A stretch of DNA of 64,000 nucleotides. Source: Laguncularia racemosa. Lineage: Eukaryota; Streptophyta; Magnoliopsida; Myrtales; Combretaceae. Each line of letters opens with the position of its first letter. Position 1 is the stretch's first letter. Position numbers and translations under genes: made by a program. The DNA lies in contig JBBMOL010000198.1 in NCBI GenBank assembly GCA_037954665.1, positions 186,001-250,000 on the forward strand, written 5' to 3'. A model generated the notes under the pieces. That model ran no database searches and was not told where the DNA came from. It saw only the letters and a list, made by a program, of their open reading frames with translations. Shown piece after piece: positions 1 through 10,568 of this stretch.

Positions 1-1027
1 TACAGACAGAGAAGGGTGGAACGCTTTCATCTTGACAGCCTTCGCCAAGATACTGTTACCCACCGGGACCTTCTATATTCACTACCGGGTTGCAGAGCTG
101 GTAACCCAATTTCTGGAGGGAAGATCTTACATCCCGGCTTTACTGGCTGAACAGATCCGGAACTTGAATTTCCTCAAGAAGAAAGGCCATGGGATCCTTC
201 GCTCAAGCCTCAACCTTCTGCTGATATGGTTTGTAAGCCACCTTAAGTGCTTCGGGTTGAACATGGTCCAAAAACCCTTAGCCCAGCAGGTGGATCTCGT
301 AAACTCATGTATAGAAAAGGTGAAGCTACCCGACGAACTTACCAGCCACAGTTGGGTAGAGGTACTTAGAAGTTTCAGTGCTTAGGATATTCTGTGGACA
401 GCTAGGTGGAGTTGCTGTAACAAAATCATCTTGACCTGTAGAAACCTCAAAGCAGTACCTTTAATCGGAATCACGGATTATTGGATATCACCCCAACTCA
501 GTGGTCCTACCAGTTTGGTACCATCCAAGATATAGTTTATCGGCCCTCACTGGAAGCAGTCACCTTTGATACCAAGATCCAAACCTATTGGTAGCCGAGA
601 AGTTTGCTAAGCTGGCAGAGGTCAAAGCACTTTGGGAAGCAAGAATTGAAAGTCCGAATGTAGACCTTGGGGACTAGATGGCGAAGTAGGAAAACACCGA
701 GCCACCAGAGAGTTTGTAATCCGCCAGCTATACCAGACAGGGGAAAGAGCATATCGGGTTCCAGACGTCACCCAACCAAGACCAGACAAGATCAATCCAG
801 AGATAGAAGTATACCTAGAATAGGTCAAGGCCCGAATGGAGGTATACTTTGAAGCTGCAGATCATAAGAAAGACATCTGGAAGGGACGTTTCAAAGAATC
901 CGACCAAAGGAACAAGGCCTTGGAAGCATAATTGGAGAAGACCCAAGCCAAAGTCAAAGAATTAGAAGCTGTCATCAATGGGAAGTCTGAGCCTCCACAA
1001 CAGAAGACTAAAAGAGCTAGGAAATAG
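1..1027 (+). pseudogene. Decayed upstream ORF (ORF1) of the Tat element
   Basis: An open stretch at 32-385 reads as a helical, hydrophobic-rich protein with motifs such as FAKILLPTG, YIPALLAEQIRNLNF and LLLIWFVSHL. This matches the plant protein family commonly found ahead of gag in Tat/Ogre-type elements, which I recall as DUF7745; its role is unknown. Further right, weak matches appear in shifting frames. The C-terminal part (about 840-1027) reads as a charged, probably coiled-coil segment ending in a basic tail (KTKRARK, TAG at 1025-1027), with one internal stop near 930. There are at least two frameshifts and several stops, and the true start lies left of the window. The call rests on motif recognition by eye. 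Confidence 0.6.
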
Positions 1028-1272
1028 ATCATTATTTGTAATCCTTTATTTTGATTATCGAACTCTAAAATTTTCAATATTAATAAAAGTGAAGTTTCAA
1101 TATTACATTGTCAATCAATTGTCAACCCTTTTATTTTTAGCATCTGCGTGACACATGCATATCATTTTGCATACATCACACTAAAAAACAAAATGCGCGC
1201 CCAGGTATCAAGATAGCTCCCAAGCAACTGAACCCTCCCAGAAGTCCAATTCTCACACGTTCAAGAACAAAA

Positions 1273-2818
1273 ATGGCCAACAGTAGCGACAACCGCAACA
1301 ACACAAATGCTGAAGCTGCCTCAGACTCCAGGATCGTATCCCTAGAACAAACGGTCCAACAATTGGCTGCCCAGGTCCACCTCCTAACTGAAAGCATCGG
1401 CCTCCTTCGCACCACTCAGCCAACCCAGGAAGAACATTCAGGGGCCAAGAAAGGGAAAGCAGTGGAGGGACAGCCTCCGGAGTATGAAGAAATCAATTCC
1501 CACCTCAACCCGGCTTTTGAATATGAGCCGAAGATCAACCAGGGACCAACCTCTGACGACTTGAAAAGGGAAATGGAAGAGAGGCAGAAGGAGATGGAGA
1601 AGCGACTCTTCCAGCAGCTCCATGACAAGATGAAAACGATTGAGGGCCCTGATGGTTTTGAACAAGCCGGGATCACCAATCTGCCAGCATACAGGGAAGA
1701 GGTATACCCTGAGAAGTTCAAGACCCCAGATTTCGAAAAGTATGATGGGACCGGCTGCCCCAAAATGCATACCAGGCTATATGCCCGGAAAATGAGCAAG
1801 TATGCTCAATACGACCAGCTCATGCTCCAGACATTCCAAGATAGCCTCACAGGCCCTGCACTGGTCTGGTATGCCCACCTGGACTTCAACACTGTCAATA
1901 CCTGGGAGAAGCTAGCTCGGGCGTTTTATGACTAATATAAGTTCAATATCGAAGTCGCCCCATCTGTAATCGATCTGGGAAGTCTCCGAAAAAGGCATGC
2001 TGAGCCATTCAAGGAGTATGCTCAGCGCTGGAGAGCCCAGGCCGCCAGGGTAGCAATCCCGATATCTGAGAAGGAATTGACATCCATATTTGTCAATACA
2101 CTGAACAAGACCTACTTTTCACACTTGGTAGGCCAGACCTCATCCAGTTTTGCAGAGGTAGTGGCTGCGGGGTGCAGGACTGAGAATGCCATCACCACCG
2201 GCAGACTCCAAACAATGGAGCCTCCTAGGGTCACACCGACACAAAGGCCTTTAGGAGGAAACAGAGCTAAAGAGTCCACCGTCAGCACAGTCCATTCCAG
2301 TAAAGCAGAAAAAGCTGGGACTCGTGTGACATTCCAGACCACGAGTACCCCAGCCCAACAACCCATGAAAGGTCACACCCAGGCCGCCTAGGACCCCAAG
2401 GCAGTTCACTCCAATCCCCATACCGCTCAGTCAGGTCTTCGCTCGGTTGAGGGCAGACAACTTGATCAGCTTCGAGATCCCCAACGACCGGTACAAGCCC
2501 AAGAATTTCGACTCAAGCCTCAAGTGTGACTACCATATGGGTCAAGAGGGGCATTCTACAGATAGGTGCTGGAGGCTCCGGCACAAGATCCAAGACTTAA
2601 TCGATGCAGGAATCATACAGCTGGATTTTGTGAACACCCCAGCACCCAATGTCAATACCAACCCACTGCCCAATCATAAGCCCACCATTAATATGATCAC
2701 ATCTGAGGAGTCGGTTCCCAAAGAAGCCCCTAAGCAGAATACGACAGAGCAGCAGAAGAAGCAATCCCATCAAGCTCCAGAAGAAACACCAAAGGCACAC
2801 ATTAAAAATAGGTGTTAG
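1273..2818 (+). pseudogene. gag of the Tat element, broken
   Basis: Gag would form the particle that packages element RNA. The start at 1273 follows a 245-base non-coding gap after the upstream ORF. Residues 1-110 are a hydrophilic, partly coiled-coil leader; a PDFEKYDGTG motif opens the capsid-like retrotransposon gag domain, which continues to about 2200. A TAA at 1933-1935 interrupts it within a conserved stretch (FYD-stop-YKF), most simply a CAA-to-TAA change. The frame stops again at 2389-2391 and resumes in the next frame, where 2525-2569 encodes a zinc-knuckle-like C-x2-H-x5-H-x4-C cluster followed by an LRHKIQDLIDAG segment. The last stop is at 2816-2818. Confidence 0.85.
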
Positions 2819-2978
2819 CCGGAGACCCAACAGTCGGCACTTTGGGAGAATCACACGGGAGATTTCAGTATTTGGTAAACTATTCTTATACCCCGACTGA
2901 GCAGGGGCCCCTAGTGGATGGGGACCAGAATTTGAGAAAGAAGACAACCCATCAAAGGAAGAGGGGAAGACTATCAAC

Positions 2979-4288
2979 ATGATCAACTCTCATCAGAAGC
3001 CCAGGGTTATACAATGCTACGAGGGACAATCAGCTGAGGTACAAATCCCAAGAAAAAGATATGTATTCAATGTTCCGATAGCGGCAGAGAATTACAAGGC
3101 TGCACCGTTCGACTATCGGGCCCTCGAACAAGAGGGCCTCCTATGGTGGGAGGCATCACCCGCTCTGGAGATTATACGATCCAAAGTATAAAGGCCGACT
3201 GAAGAACCCAATGTGGAGAAAGGAGAAGAAGAGGAAGGGGGACTCGCTGCATTTACAAAGAATGGTCAAGGCGAGTGAATACAAGATCATGGAACAATTA
3301 AATAAAGTTCCAGCACAGATATCACTCATGGGCCTTCTCACAACATCCGAGCCCCACAGGGAAGCACTCTTTAAAGTACTAAAACAGATTCAGGTCCCAG
3401 AGGGCATCGCTACAGACAAAATAGGTCACGTGGCGGACTCTATCTTTACAATGGACCAGATATCTTTCTCTCCGGAAGAGCTAGGAGAGGAGGGAGACCA
3501 ACATACCAAACCATTATTCATAGTGGTCAGGTGCAATGACACCATTGTCTCCCGAGTACTCATCGACAACGATCATCCCTCAACGTTTGCCCATTGGCAA
3601 CGCTCGACTTGTTGGGGTCGATCCAAGCAACATAAGACCTAGCTCCACGGTGGTCAGAGCTTTCGACGGATCAAAAAGAGACATAGTGGGGGAAGTGAAC
3701 CTACCAGTAGAAATTGGTCCACAAGTATTCCACATCGTTTCCAGGTCCTCGACATCCCAAGGTCTTTCAACTTGCTTTTGGGACGACCTTGGATACATGC
3801 TGCTGGAGCCATCCCCTCTAGTCTCCACCAAAGGGTCAAGTTCATTGCAAGCGGGCAGATAGTTACAGTATTGGGCGAACAGGATTACGCCATATACAAA
3901 GAGACTGCCATACCTTATATTGGGGAAGAAGGTTCAGAAGACCTGGGGCTGCAGATTTTCAATGAAGTGAACATGGTGACCAGCAAGGAGGGCCATCAGT
4001 TTAAAGAGGGGCAGCACGGACGTTTGGACTGGGTACATTCCTACGGCCACAGAAGAAGCGCAAGCAAGAGGTGTCAAAGGCAGAATGAAGGGGAAGCCGA
4101 CCGACACCCAGATGTACATCCCACCTCTCCAACAATCTTTCCGAAAGGCAAACATCATTCAAGAGCTTCGGGTAAACGAAGAGGACGACAGCAAAGGGAA
4201 TTCAATCCCCCGCACGTCCAACCAGCATCCGGCTCTGAACAATTGGTTTTGTTATCCTATCAGTAGCGCTAAGTTAGCTCGGAAGTAG
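2979..4288 (+). pseudogene. Aspartic protease region of the Tat element, broken
   Basis: The region follows gag in three alternating frames. At 2979-3191 a linker typical of this lineage is seen (QCYEGQ, PFDYRALEQEG). At 3211-3642 comes the protease lead-in (KVPAQISLMGLL) and the core strand VLIDN. The residues after Asp at 3564-3566 read NDHPST where family members have a DNGSS-like active site, so the catalytic loop is damaged. The frame then shifts: 3536-3862 carries IRPSSTVVRAFDGS, and 3772-4266 carries LLGRPWIHAAGAIPSSLHQ, the C-terminal protease strand. At least two frameshifts lie inside the domain, so no working enzyme could be made. From about 4085 a spacer leads towards RT. Confidence 0.8.
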
Positions 4289-4555
4289 AGAAAAATTATT
4301 AAGCAAATTTTATTGAGACTCTTTATCAAATTCAATTACAGTTTGTTTTCATCTTATATATATGCTTTCACTTTTATGTTATTCAAATCTCCTACCATCG
4401 AACATCAGGGATATTTCGCGCAGGTAGAAAATAAAAACGCTGATATCATTTCCAATGTTGCTGGGTCAGTTGTTGAAGGCGATATCCTAGACCACGAAAT
4501 AATACAAGAAAATTAGCAAAAACATGAACAAAGTGGAATTTCGATCGACGAGCCT

Positions 4556-5490
4556 GTGGAGACAGTAAATCTAGGAAGCATGGAAAAACCTAAGAACCTC
4601 AAAATCGGGACCAGTTTGAGTGCCGAGCAAAAATGTGAAATAACCGAGCTATTAACGGAATATACGGATGTGTTTGCCTGGTCATATGGTGACATGCCTG
4701 GGCTAGACCAATCGATAGTGGTTCATAGGCTTCCCACAAGGGAAGATGTCAAACCTAAAAAACAAAAACTGAGAAGATTTAGGCCTGACATCTTGCGAAG
4801 ATTAAGGAAGAAGTCAAGAAACTGCTAGAAGTAGGGTTCATTGAAGTATCCGACTATCCAGAATGGGTAGCAAATATAGTCCCTGTTATGAAAAAGAATG
4901 GAAAAGTACGCGTATGCGTAGACTTCCGGGACTTAAACCAAGCTATGCCAAAGGATAACTTCCCCCTACCTCACATTGATGTTCTGGTAGACAACACTGC
5001 GGAAATCATCTTTTCTCATTCATGGACGGTTTCTCAGGATATAATCAAATAAAAATGGCTGAAGAAGATAAAACCAAAACGATTTTCATCACAACATGGG
5101 GAACTTTCTATTACAAAGTCATGCCCTTCGGTTTGAAAAACGCTGGGGCAACGTATCAGAGGGCCATGGTCGCAATACTTCACACATGATGCATTGAGAG
5201 GTTGAATTATATGTTGACGACATGATAGCCAAATCCAAAGAAGGAGAAAGCCATATAGATATCCTGAGGAAATTATTTAAACGACTGAGAAAATTCCAGC
5301 TCAAGTTAAACCCAGAGAAATGCACTTTCGAGGTCACAACGGGGAAATTATTGGGTTTGTCATAAGCCAGGAAGGCATTAAAATCGACCCTGACAAGGTA
5401 AAGTCTATATTAGAGTTACCTTCCCATGCTCCGTTAAAGAAGTGAGAAGCTTGCTGGGAAGATTAAATTATATAGCTCGTTTTATCTCAC
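4556..5490 (+). pseudogene. Reverse transcriptase of the Tat element, broken
   Basis: RT would copy element RNA into DNA. Recognisable blocks in order are VFAWSYGDMPGLD (about 4670-4710), PEWVANIVPV and VCVDFRDLNQ (4858-4940), KVMPFGLKNAGATYQRAM (5117-5168), the catalytic YVDDM at 5210-5224, and LGRLNYIARFISQL near 5455-5490. The Asp pair is retained, but the blocks sit in different frames, with shifts near 4800, 5010, 5190 and 5430. The enzyme could not be translated as one chain. The order and motifs fit Ty3/gypsy RT of the Tat type. Confidence 0.85.
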
Positions 5491-5503
5491 AGCTCACCGA
5501 CAA

Positions 5504-6048
5504 ATGCCGGCCATTATTCCGTCTGTTGAAGAAGAACGCCACAATAGAATGGGACGACGAATGCAAGAGGCATTCAAGACAATCAAAGACTATCTTATAA
5601 AACCTCCGGTCTTGATAGTCCCGAAGCAAGGAAAGCCCTTATTCTTATACCTCACTATACTCCCTGAATCCATGGGATGTGTGCTGGGGTAGAAAGATGA
5701 CGAGGGAAGAGAGAGTTCCATATATTATCTGAGCAAAAAGTTCATAGATGGGGAACAGAGGTACTCAGAGGTGGAGAAAACGTGTTGTGTTTAATCTGGG
5801 TTATGCATCGACTAAGGCAATACACCCTTTACTACCATATTGAGCTGCTGACAAAGCATGATCCCTTGAAATACTTGGCAGAGAAGCCAGCTCTGATAGG
5901 GAGAATCTCTAAGTGGAAATGCTCCTATCGAGTTCGACATCACATACATAAATCAGAACTCGATGAAAGGGCAAGCCTTAGCCGACCAATTATCGGAACA
6001 CCCTGTCGAGACAGATTCCCAAGGACTACAGGCTCAATTTCCAGATGA
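5504..6048 (+). pseudogene. First RNase H domain of the Tat element, broken
   Basis: This continues from RT. The connection segment (FKTIKDYLIKPPVLIVPKQG) and the strand LFLYLTILPESMGCVLG are visible up to a TAG at 5690-5692. That stop replaces an expected Gln and fits a C-to-T change. Beyond it the same frame gives SSIYYLSKKFIDGEQRYSEVEK, a typical RNase H block, before further stops near 5795. The tail around 5890-5980 shows KPALIGRISKW in a shifted frame. This is the usual gypsy RNase H next to RT; a second one follows. Confidence 0.75.
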
Positions 6049-6063
6049 AAATATATTAACAGT

Positions 6064-6645
6064 GGAAGATATACTGGTAGAAGACTTTGGGATAAAGTAG
6101 GACCCGAAATGGAAACTGTTTTTCGATGGAGCCGCCAACCATTCAGTTGCGGGGTTGGGGCAGTATTGATATCCCCAGATGGTGCTCAATTCCCTGCAGC
6201 GACGAGACTTACATTTCCCTATACCAATAATATCGCAGAATATGAAGCATGTATTCTTGGCCTCAAAATGGCTTGTCAAATGGAAATCTGCGAATTAGAA
6301 GTATATGGAGATTCGTCGCTCATCATACTACAAACAAGAGGGGAATACAAGACTAAAGACCCCAAACTAGTACCGTATCATCAACACCTGACAGAGCTAA
6401 TTGAAGAATTCAAGGCAATCACTTTCACATACATCCCGAGAACTCAGAATCAGTTTGCAGATGCACTAGCCACACTAGCATCTATGATCCAGATAACAGG
6501 GGGAGCCGAAGTTCAACCGATGAAAATAGACATCGAAAGTCGGCCCGCCTACTGTTTAACCATTGAAAAAGTACAAGGTGACAAGCCTTGGTATCACGAC
6601 ATCAAGACTTTCCTCCAAGAAAGTAAATACCCTGAAAATGGCTAG
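6064..6645 (+). pseudogene. Second (archaeal-type) RNase H domain of the Tat element
   Basis: A second RNase H fold lies between the first one and integrase, a mark of the Tat lineage. The catalytic FDGA strand is seen near 6119-6130 but is out of frame with the rest. The frame open from 6109 then carries GVGAVLISPDG, NNIAEYEACILGLKMA (with the conserved Glu), VYGDSSLIILQTRGE (conserved Asp) and NQFADALATLAS (conserved Asp). One indel between about 6130 and 6150 separates the first strand from the rest; otherwise this is the best-preserved enzymatic domain of the copy. The stop at 6643-6645 ends the frame, and integrase continues in another frame. Confidence 0.85.
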
Positions 6646-7837
6646 CAAGAATGACCAAAGAACACTCAGAAGGTTAGCAAGCCATTTCCTATTAAGTGGG
6701 TCCGTGCTATACAAAAGATCATCTGATACCACCTTGTTGAGATGTGTGGACAAAAATGAAGCATGTGAATTGATGAAGGAAGTACATGAGGGAGTATGTG
6801 GACTTCATATGAATGGCTACATGTTGACCCGAAAAATCATGAAGTTAGGATATTATTGGTTGACCATGGAATCAGATTGCATAAAACATGTCAAGCACTG
6901 TCATCTGTGTCAAGTCTACGCAAACCGGATAAATGCTCCGCCCAACGAGCTACACTTGTTATCAGCACCATGGCCTTTCTCCATGTGGGGAATCGACATA
7001 ATAGGCCCGATCACTCCAACAGCATCTAACGACCACAGATTCATACTAGTAGCGATTGATTATTTCACCAAATGGGTAAAAGCGTCATCCTATACCAATG
7101 TTACAAAGGGGGTAATAATCCGCTTCTTAAAAAGGGACATAATAGCTCGATATGGAGTTCCTGAGTCCATCATCACCAACAACGGTACTAATCTCAACAA
7201 CAAATCGATGACAGGTTTATGTCAACAATTCCACATAAACCACAGAAATTCAACTCCCTACCGACCTCAAATGAACGGGGCAGTAGAAGCAGCCAACAAG
7301 AATATTAAAAAGATCATCGAGAAAATGACAACAACTTACAAAGATTGGCATGAAATGTTACCGTTTGCTCTCATGGCTTATAGGACTTCAATAAGAACAT
7401 CTACGGGAGCCACCCCTTACTCATTGGTATATGGTACTGAAGCAGTGCTACCAGTTGAAGTTGAAATACCATCATTCAGAATCCTGTCAGAAACTCAGTT
7501 AACTGAATCAGACTGGGTAAAGAAGAGGCTTGATCAGCTAAATCTGATTGATGAAAGAAGACTTACCGCATTATGTCATGGCTAATGTTACCAACAAAGA
7601 ATGGCCCGAGCATTTAACAAGAAGATGAGACCTCGATACTTCAAAGAGGGGGATCTAGTGTTAAGGAAGGTTTTCCCGAATGCCCAAGACTCCAGAGGAA
7701 AATTCACCCCAAACTACGAAGGCCCTTATGTAGTGAAAAAGGTTCTGTCAGGAGGTGCTTTGATATTAACTCATATGGATGGTCCGGAATTGAGAGACCC
7801 CATTAACATAGATGCTGTAAAGATGTACTATCCTTAG
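6646..7837 (+). pseudogene. Integrase of the Tat element, catalytic Asp changed to Asn
   Basis: Integrase would join element DNA to the genome. The N-terminal zinc-binding part is visible (VHEGVCGLHMNG, then KHCHLCQ). The core follows: the first catalytic Asp in WGIDIIGP (6985-7000), the second site reading TNNGTN at 7175-7192, and the Glu in NGAVEAANKN (7286-7288). Family members have Asp-Asn-Gly at the second site, so codon 7178-7180 (AAC) is a loss of a catalytic residue, consistent with a G-to-A change in a former CG. A TAA at 7583-7585 replaces an expected Gln; past it, 7586-7837 keeps the C-terminal part (RYFKEGDLVLRKVFPN, GPYVVKKVLSGGALILT) in the same frame, ending at TAG 7835-7837. 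Confidence 0.9.
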
Positions 7838-8339
7838 GCAAGGGAATTGAAATTTTGCCAATGTTTATGAAAGCCAATGTTCGATACAAATTTCGTTGAG
7901 TCGAGTTTTTACTTTCTACAAGCAAAGTTAATATCCCTGAATGGTCAATAATCCAAATCAATTATCATCACGACAAATATTCCTAAACACATTACCCACC
8001 ACTTCACCAATGAAAGATAAACACTAAAATAATGATGAATCTCAATATATTTGGTAATATAGTTCCATCTACTTTTGAGCATTAGAACATAGTGCATTAG
8101 TAGGGTAACATTACCGTCAAAAGAGCCATGAGCATAAAGAAAGGAAGCACATCAAGATTTTCAACCCCGAGTCAAGAAAAGAAGAAGAGAAGTAGAAACA
8201 AACTAGCCCGAAGGTTCAGTTGTTTGGTAGCTGTCTACGATAAATTGGCAAGCATATTAAAATAATAATAACTATCATAAAAGGCATCACATCATTTAGC
8301 TCAGTCAGTAGAAAGCATATTCAAAAGCATAAGACGAGT
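7838..8339 (+). other. Non-coding 3' untranslated stretch of the Tat element
   Basis: It lies between the integrase stop and the tandem array, is AT-rich, and shows no coding motif on either strand. The first degenerate copy of the repeat core appears at its right edge. Confidence 0.6.
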
Positions 8340-9480
8340 CAGCCCATAGTGGGGCACTTGTCTAAACATTCCCTTTAATAGGGTAGTCAGCCCAAAAAGG
8401 GGCACTTCCCTAAACCTCTCTTAAGGTTAGCCCATAGGGGGTACTTTTTAAGACAATTCCATCTTAGGTCAGTCAGCCTATAGGGGGCACTTTCCTAAAA
8501 CTTTGTTCTCATGGTTAGCCCATAGGGGGCACTTTTTGAGACAATTCCATCTTAGGTCAGTCAGCCCATAGGAGGCACTTTCCTAAAACTTTGTTCTCAT
8601 GGTTAGCCCATAGGGGGCACTTTTTGAGACAACTCCATTCCAGGTTAGTCAGCCTATAGGGGCACTTTCCTAAAACATTGTTCTTATGGTTAGCCCATAG
8701 GGGGCACTTTTTGAGACAATTCCATCTTAGGTCAATCAGCCCATAGGGGGCACTTTCCTAAAACTTTGTTCTCATGGTTAGCCCATAGGGGGCACTTTTT
8801 GAGAAAATTCCATTCTAGGTTAGTCAGCCCATAAGGGGCACTTTCCTAAAACTTTGTTCTCATGGTTAGCCCATAGGGGGCACTTTTTCAGACAATTCCA
8901 TCTTAGGTCAGTCAGCCCATAGGGGGCACTTTCCTAAAACTTTGTTCTCATGGTTAGCCCATAGGGGGCACTTTCCTAAAAATCTATTCTCAAGGTCAGC
9001 TCATAAGGGCACTTTTGAGGCAGTTCAATCAATTTTATCGTAGGTTAGTCAGCCCATAGGGGGCACTTTCCTAAAACTTTGTTCTCATGGTTAGCCCATA
9101 GGGGCACTTTTTGAGACAATTCCATTCTAGGTTAGTCAGCCCATAGGGGGCACTTTCCTAAAAATCTGTTCTTAAGGTCAGCTCATAAGGGCACTTTTTG
9201 AGGCAGTTCAATCAATTTTATCATAGGTTAGTCAGCCTATAGGGGGCACTTTCCTAAAACTTTGTTCTCATGGTTAGCCCATAGGGGGCACTTTTGGGAC
9301 AATTTCATCTTAGGTTAGTCAGCCCATAGGGGGCACTTTCCTAAAAGTCTGTTCTCAAGGTCAGCTCATAAGGGCACCTTTTGAGACAGTTCAATCAATT
9401 TATCATAGGTTAGTCAGCCCAAAAGGGGCACTTTCCTAGATTCTCCCGATTAGTCAGCTCTTGGGGCACTTTTCGGAAAT
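8340..9480 (+). repeat. Tandem array in the Tat element 3' UTR
   Basis: About 25 units share the core AGCCCATAGGGGGCACTTT. The regular form alternates two sub-units of about 44 bases that differ after the core (TTCCTAAAACTTTG against TTTTGAGACAATTCC), giving a period of about 88 bases. A variant with AGCTCATAAGGGCAC appears from about 8995 onward in a longer repeat. Cores at the left (8341, 8386) and right (9413, 9452) edges are more diverged, and isolated remnants reach about 9660 and possibly 9790. The array sits between pol and the polypurine tract, where Tat and Ogre-type elements are known to carry hypervariable tandem repeats. The unit count is by eye. Confidence 0.95.
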
Positions 9481-9845
9481 GTTCTTCCAAACAGTTGCTA
9501 GTCTAACAAGACGCTTCTGTTGACAGGTAGCCAGCTCATAAGGGCGCTTCCTAAGTAGATTTTCTTTCTAAGGTTGCTAGTCCGATAAGACGCTTCCTAT
9601 CATCATTTCCCCTAAACGATACTTGAGATGTTTCCTATCGCCAACTAGTCAGCCCTTAAAGCACTTTTTGGGGAGGGAACATTACTCTAAATCGTTAGGA
9701 CCATTTTAAATCGTGGGATTGTTAGCTCTTGGAGCATTTTCCTACCAAAAATTCCAGGTAACCAGCCAAACCAAGGCGTTATCTATTTAAGAGGCCAAAA
9801 ATGGCGTCTTTCTTGTCTTTGTAGTTAAGTTTTTCAAACTTTACT

Positions 9846-9860
9846 ACAAAGAGGGGAAGC
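9846..9860 (+). promoter_or_regulatory. Polypurine tract of the Tat element
   Basis: The purine run ACAAAGAGGGGAAG ends directly before TGTAAATACCCC, the likely start of the 3' LTR. This is the expected plus-strand primer position for reverse transcription. Confidence 0.85.
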
Positions 9861-10147
9861 TGTAAATACCCCATTTTTGCCTTAGGAATGAATAATAATT
9901 GATAATAATCAATTCTTAATTTTTTCCAATTTTTCTAATTTTTCCCTAATTTAGCATAAATAATTAAAAATATTCAAAAAAATAAAAATAAATAGGAAAA
10001 AAACATCAATTTTGAAAAATGATTTCAGAAATGGCAATAATAAATAATAAACAATTTTTACAAATTTTTGAAATTTCAAAAAATACAAAAAAATAAAAAA
10101 ATCGCATTGCATATATGCAATTTGCGAAATAAACAAAATCAGGAAAA

Positions 10148-10222
10148 TGGGCTAGCTCAATTGGTCCGAGCCATGGCTAAGTGGGTGCATACGGGTGCGA
10201 GGTCGTGGGTTCGAAACGCGGG
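10148..10222 (+). other. tRNA-like Pol III A and B box pair within the LTR
   Basis: TAGCTCAATTGG at 10,153-10,164 fits the A box consensus, and GGTTCGAAAC at 10,208-10,217 fits the B box. The second lies in a possible T-arm (CGTG and CGCG pairing around GGTTCGAAA). The spacing of about 45 bases is within the range for tRNA genes and tRNA-derived SINEs. No clean acceptor stem or anticodon arm is visible, so this is not called a tRNA gene. It could be a SINE head captured in the LTR or a feature of the family. Confidence 0.5.
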
Positions 10223-10560
10223 GGAAGCAGTTTCCGCGTTTTGCGATTTTTTTCATTTACCCAAGACACGTGGCAGCATCTGATTGGCTAGAGGGAACGC
10301 ACGCGCTGGGCGAGTGATCGTCTTCAACCTCGGTCCGAGATCACCGACGAGGGGAAAAATTCGAATTTCGGCCGTTTCGATTTGATTTTTTGCACAAATC
10401 CAACAGATCTTCAACAGAATTGAGATAAACATCATCCAATTGGAATCGAATCTCAACAAATCGAAGGATTTACACGAATCGGAGTTGGTTCATTTAACCG
10501 TCGATCCGATTTGCCTCGATCGGTGGAAATCCGAGCTTATCCAGCTCAATTTCGAAAGCC

Positions 10561-10568
10561 TATAAATA
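10561..10568 (+). promoter_or_regulatory. TATA box of the Tat LTR
   Basis: TATAAATA followed by a GA-rich stretch fits a core promoter about 700 bases into the LTR, with transcription expected to start roughly 30 bases downstream. Confidence 0.65.

Noticed and set aside
8340..9480. Possible CRISPR array
   Set aside because: Units are head-to-tail with no unique spacers, lie inside a plant retrotransposon, and there are no cas genes.
10148..10222. A functional tRNA gene
   Set aside because: The A and B boxes are good, but no acceptor stem or anticodon arm can be formed by eye.
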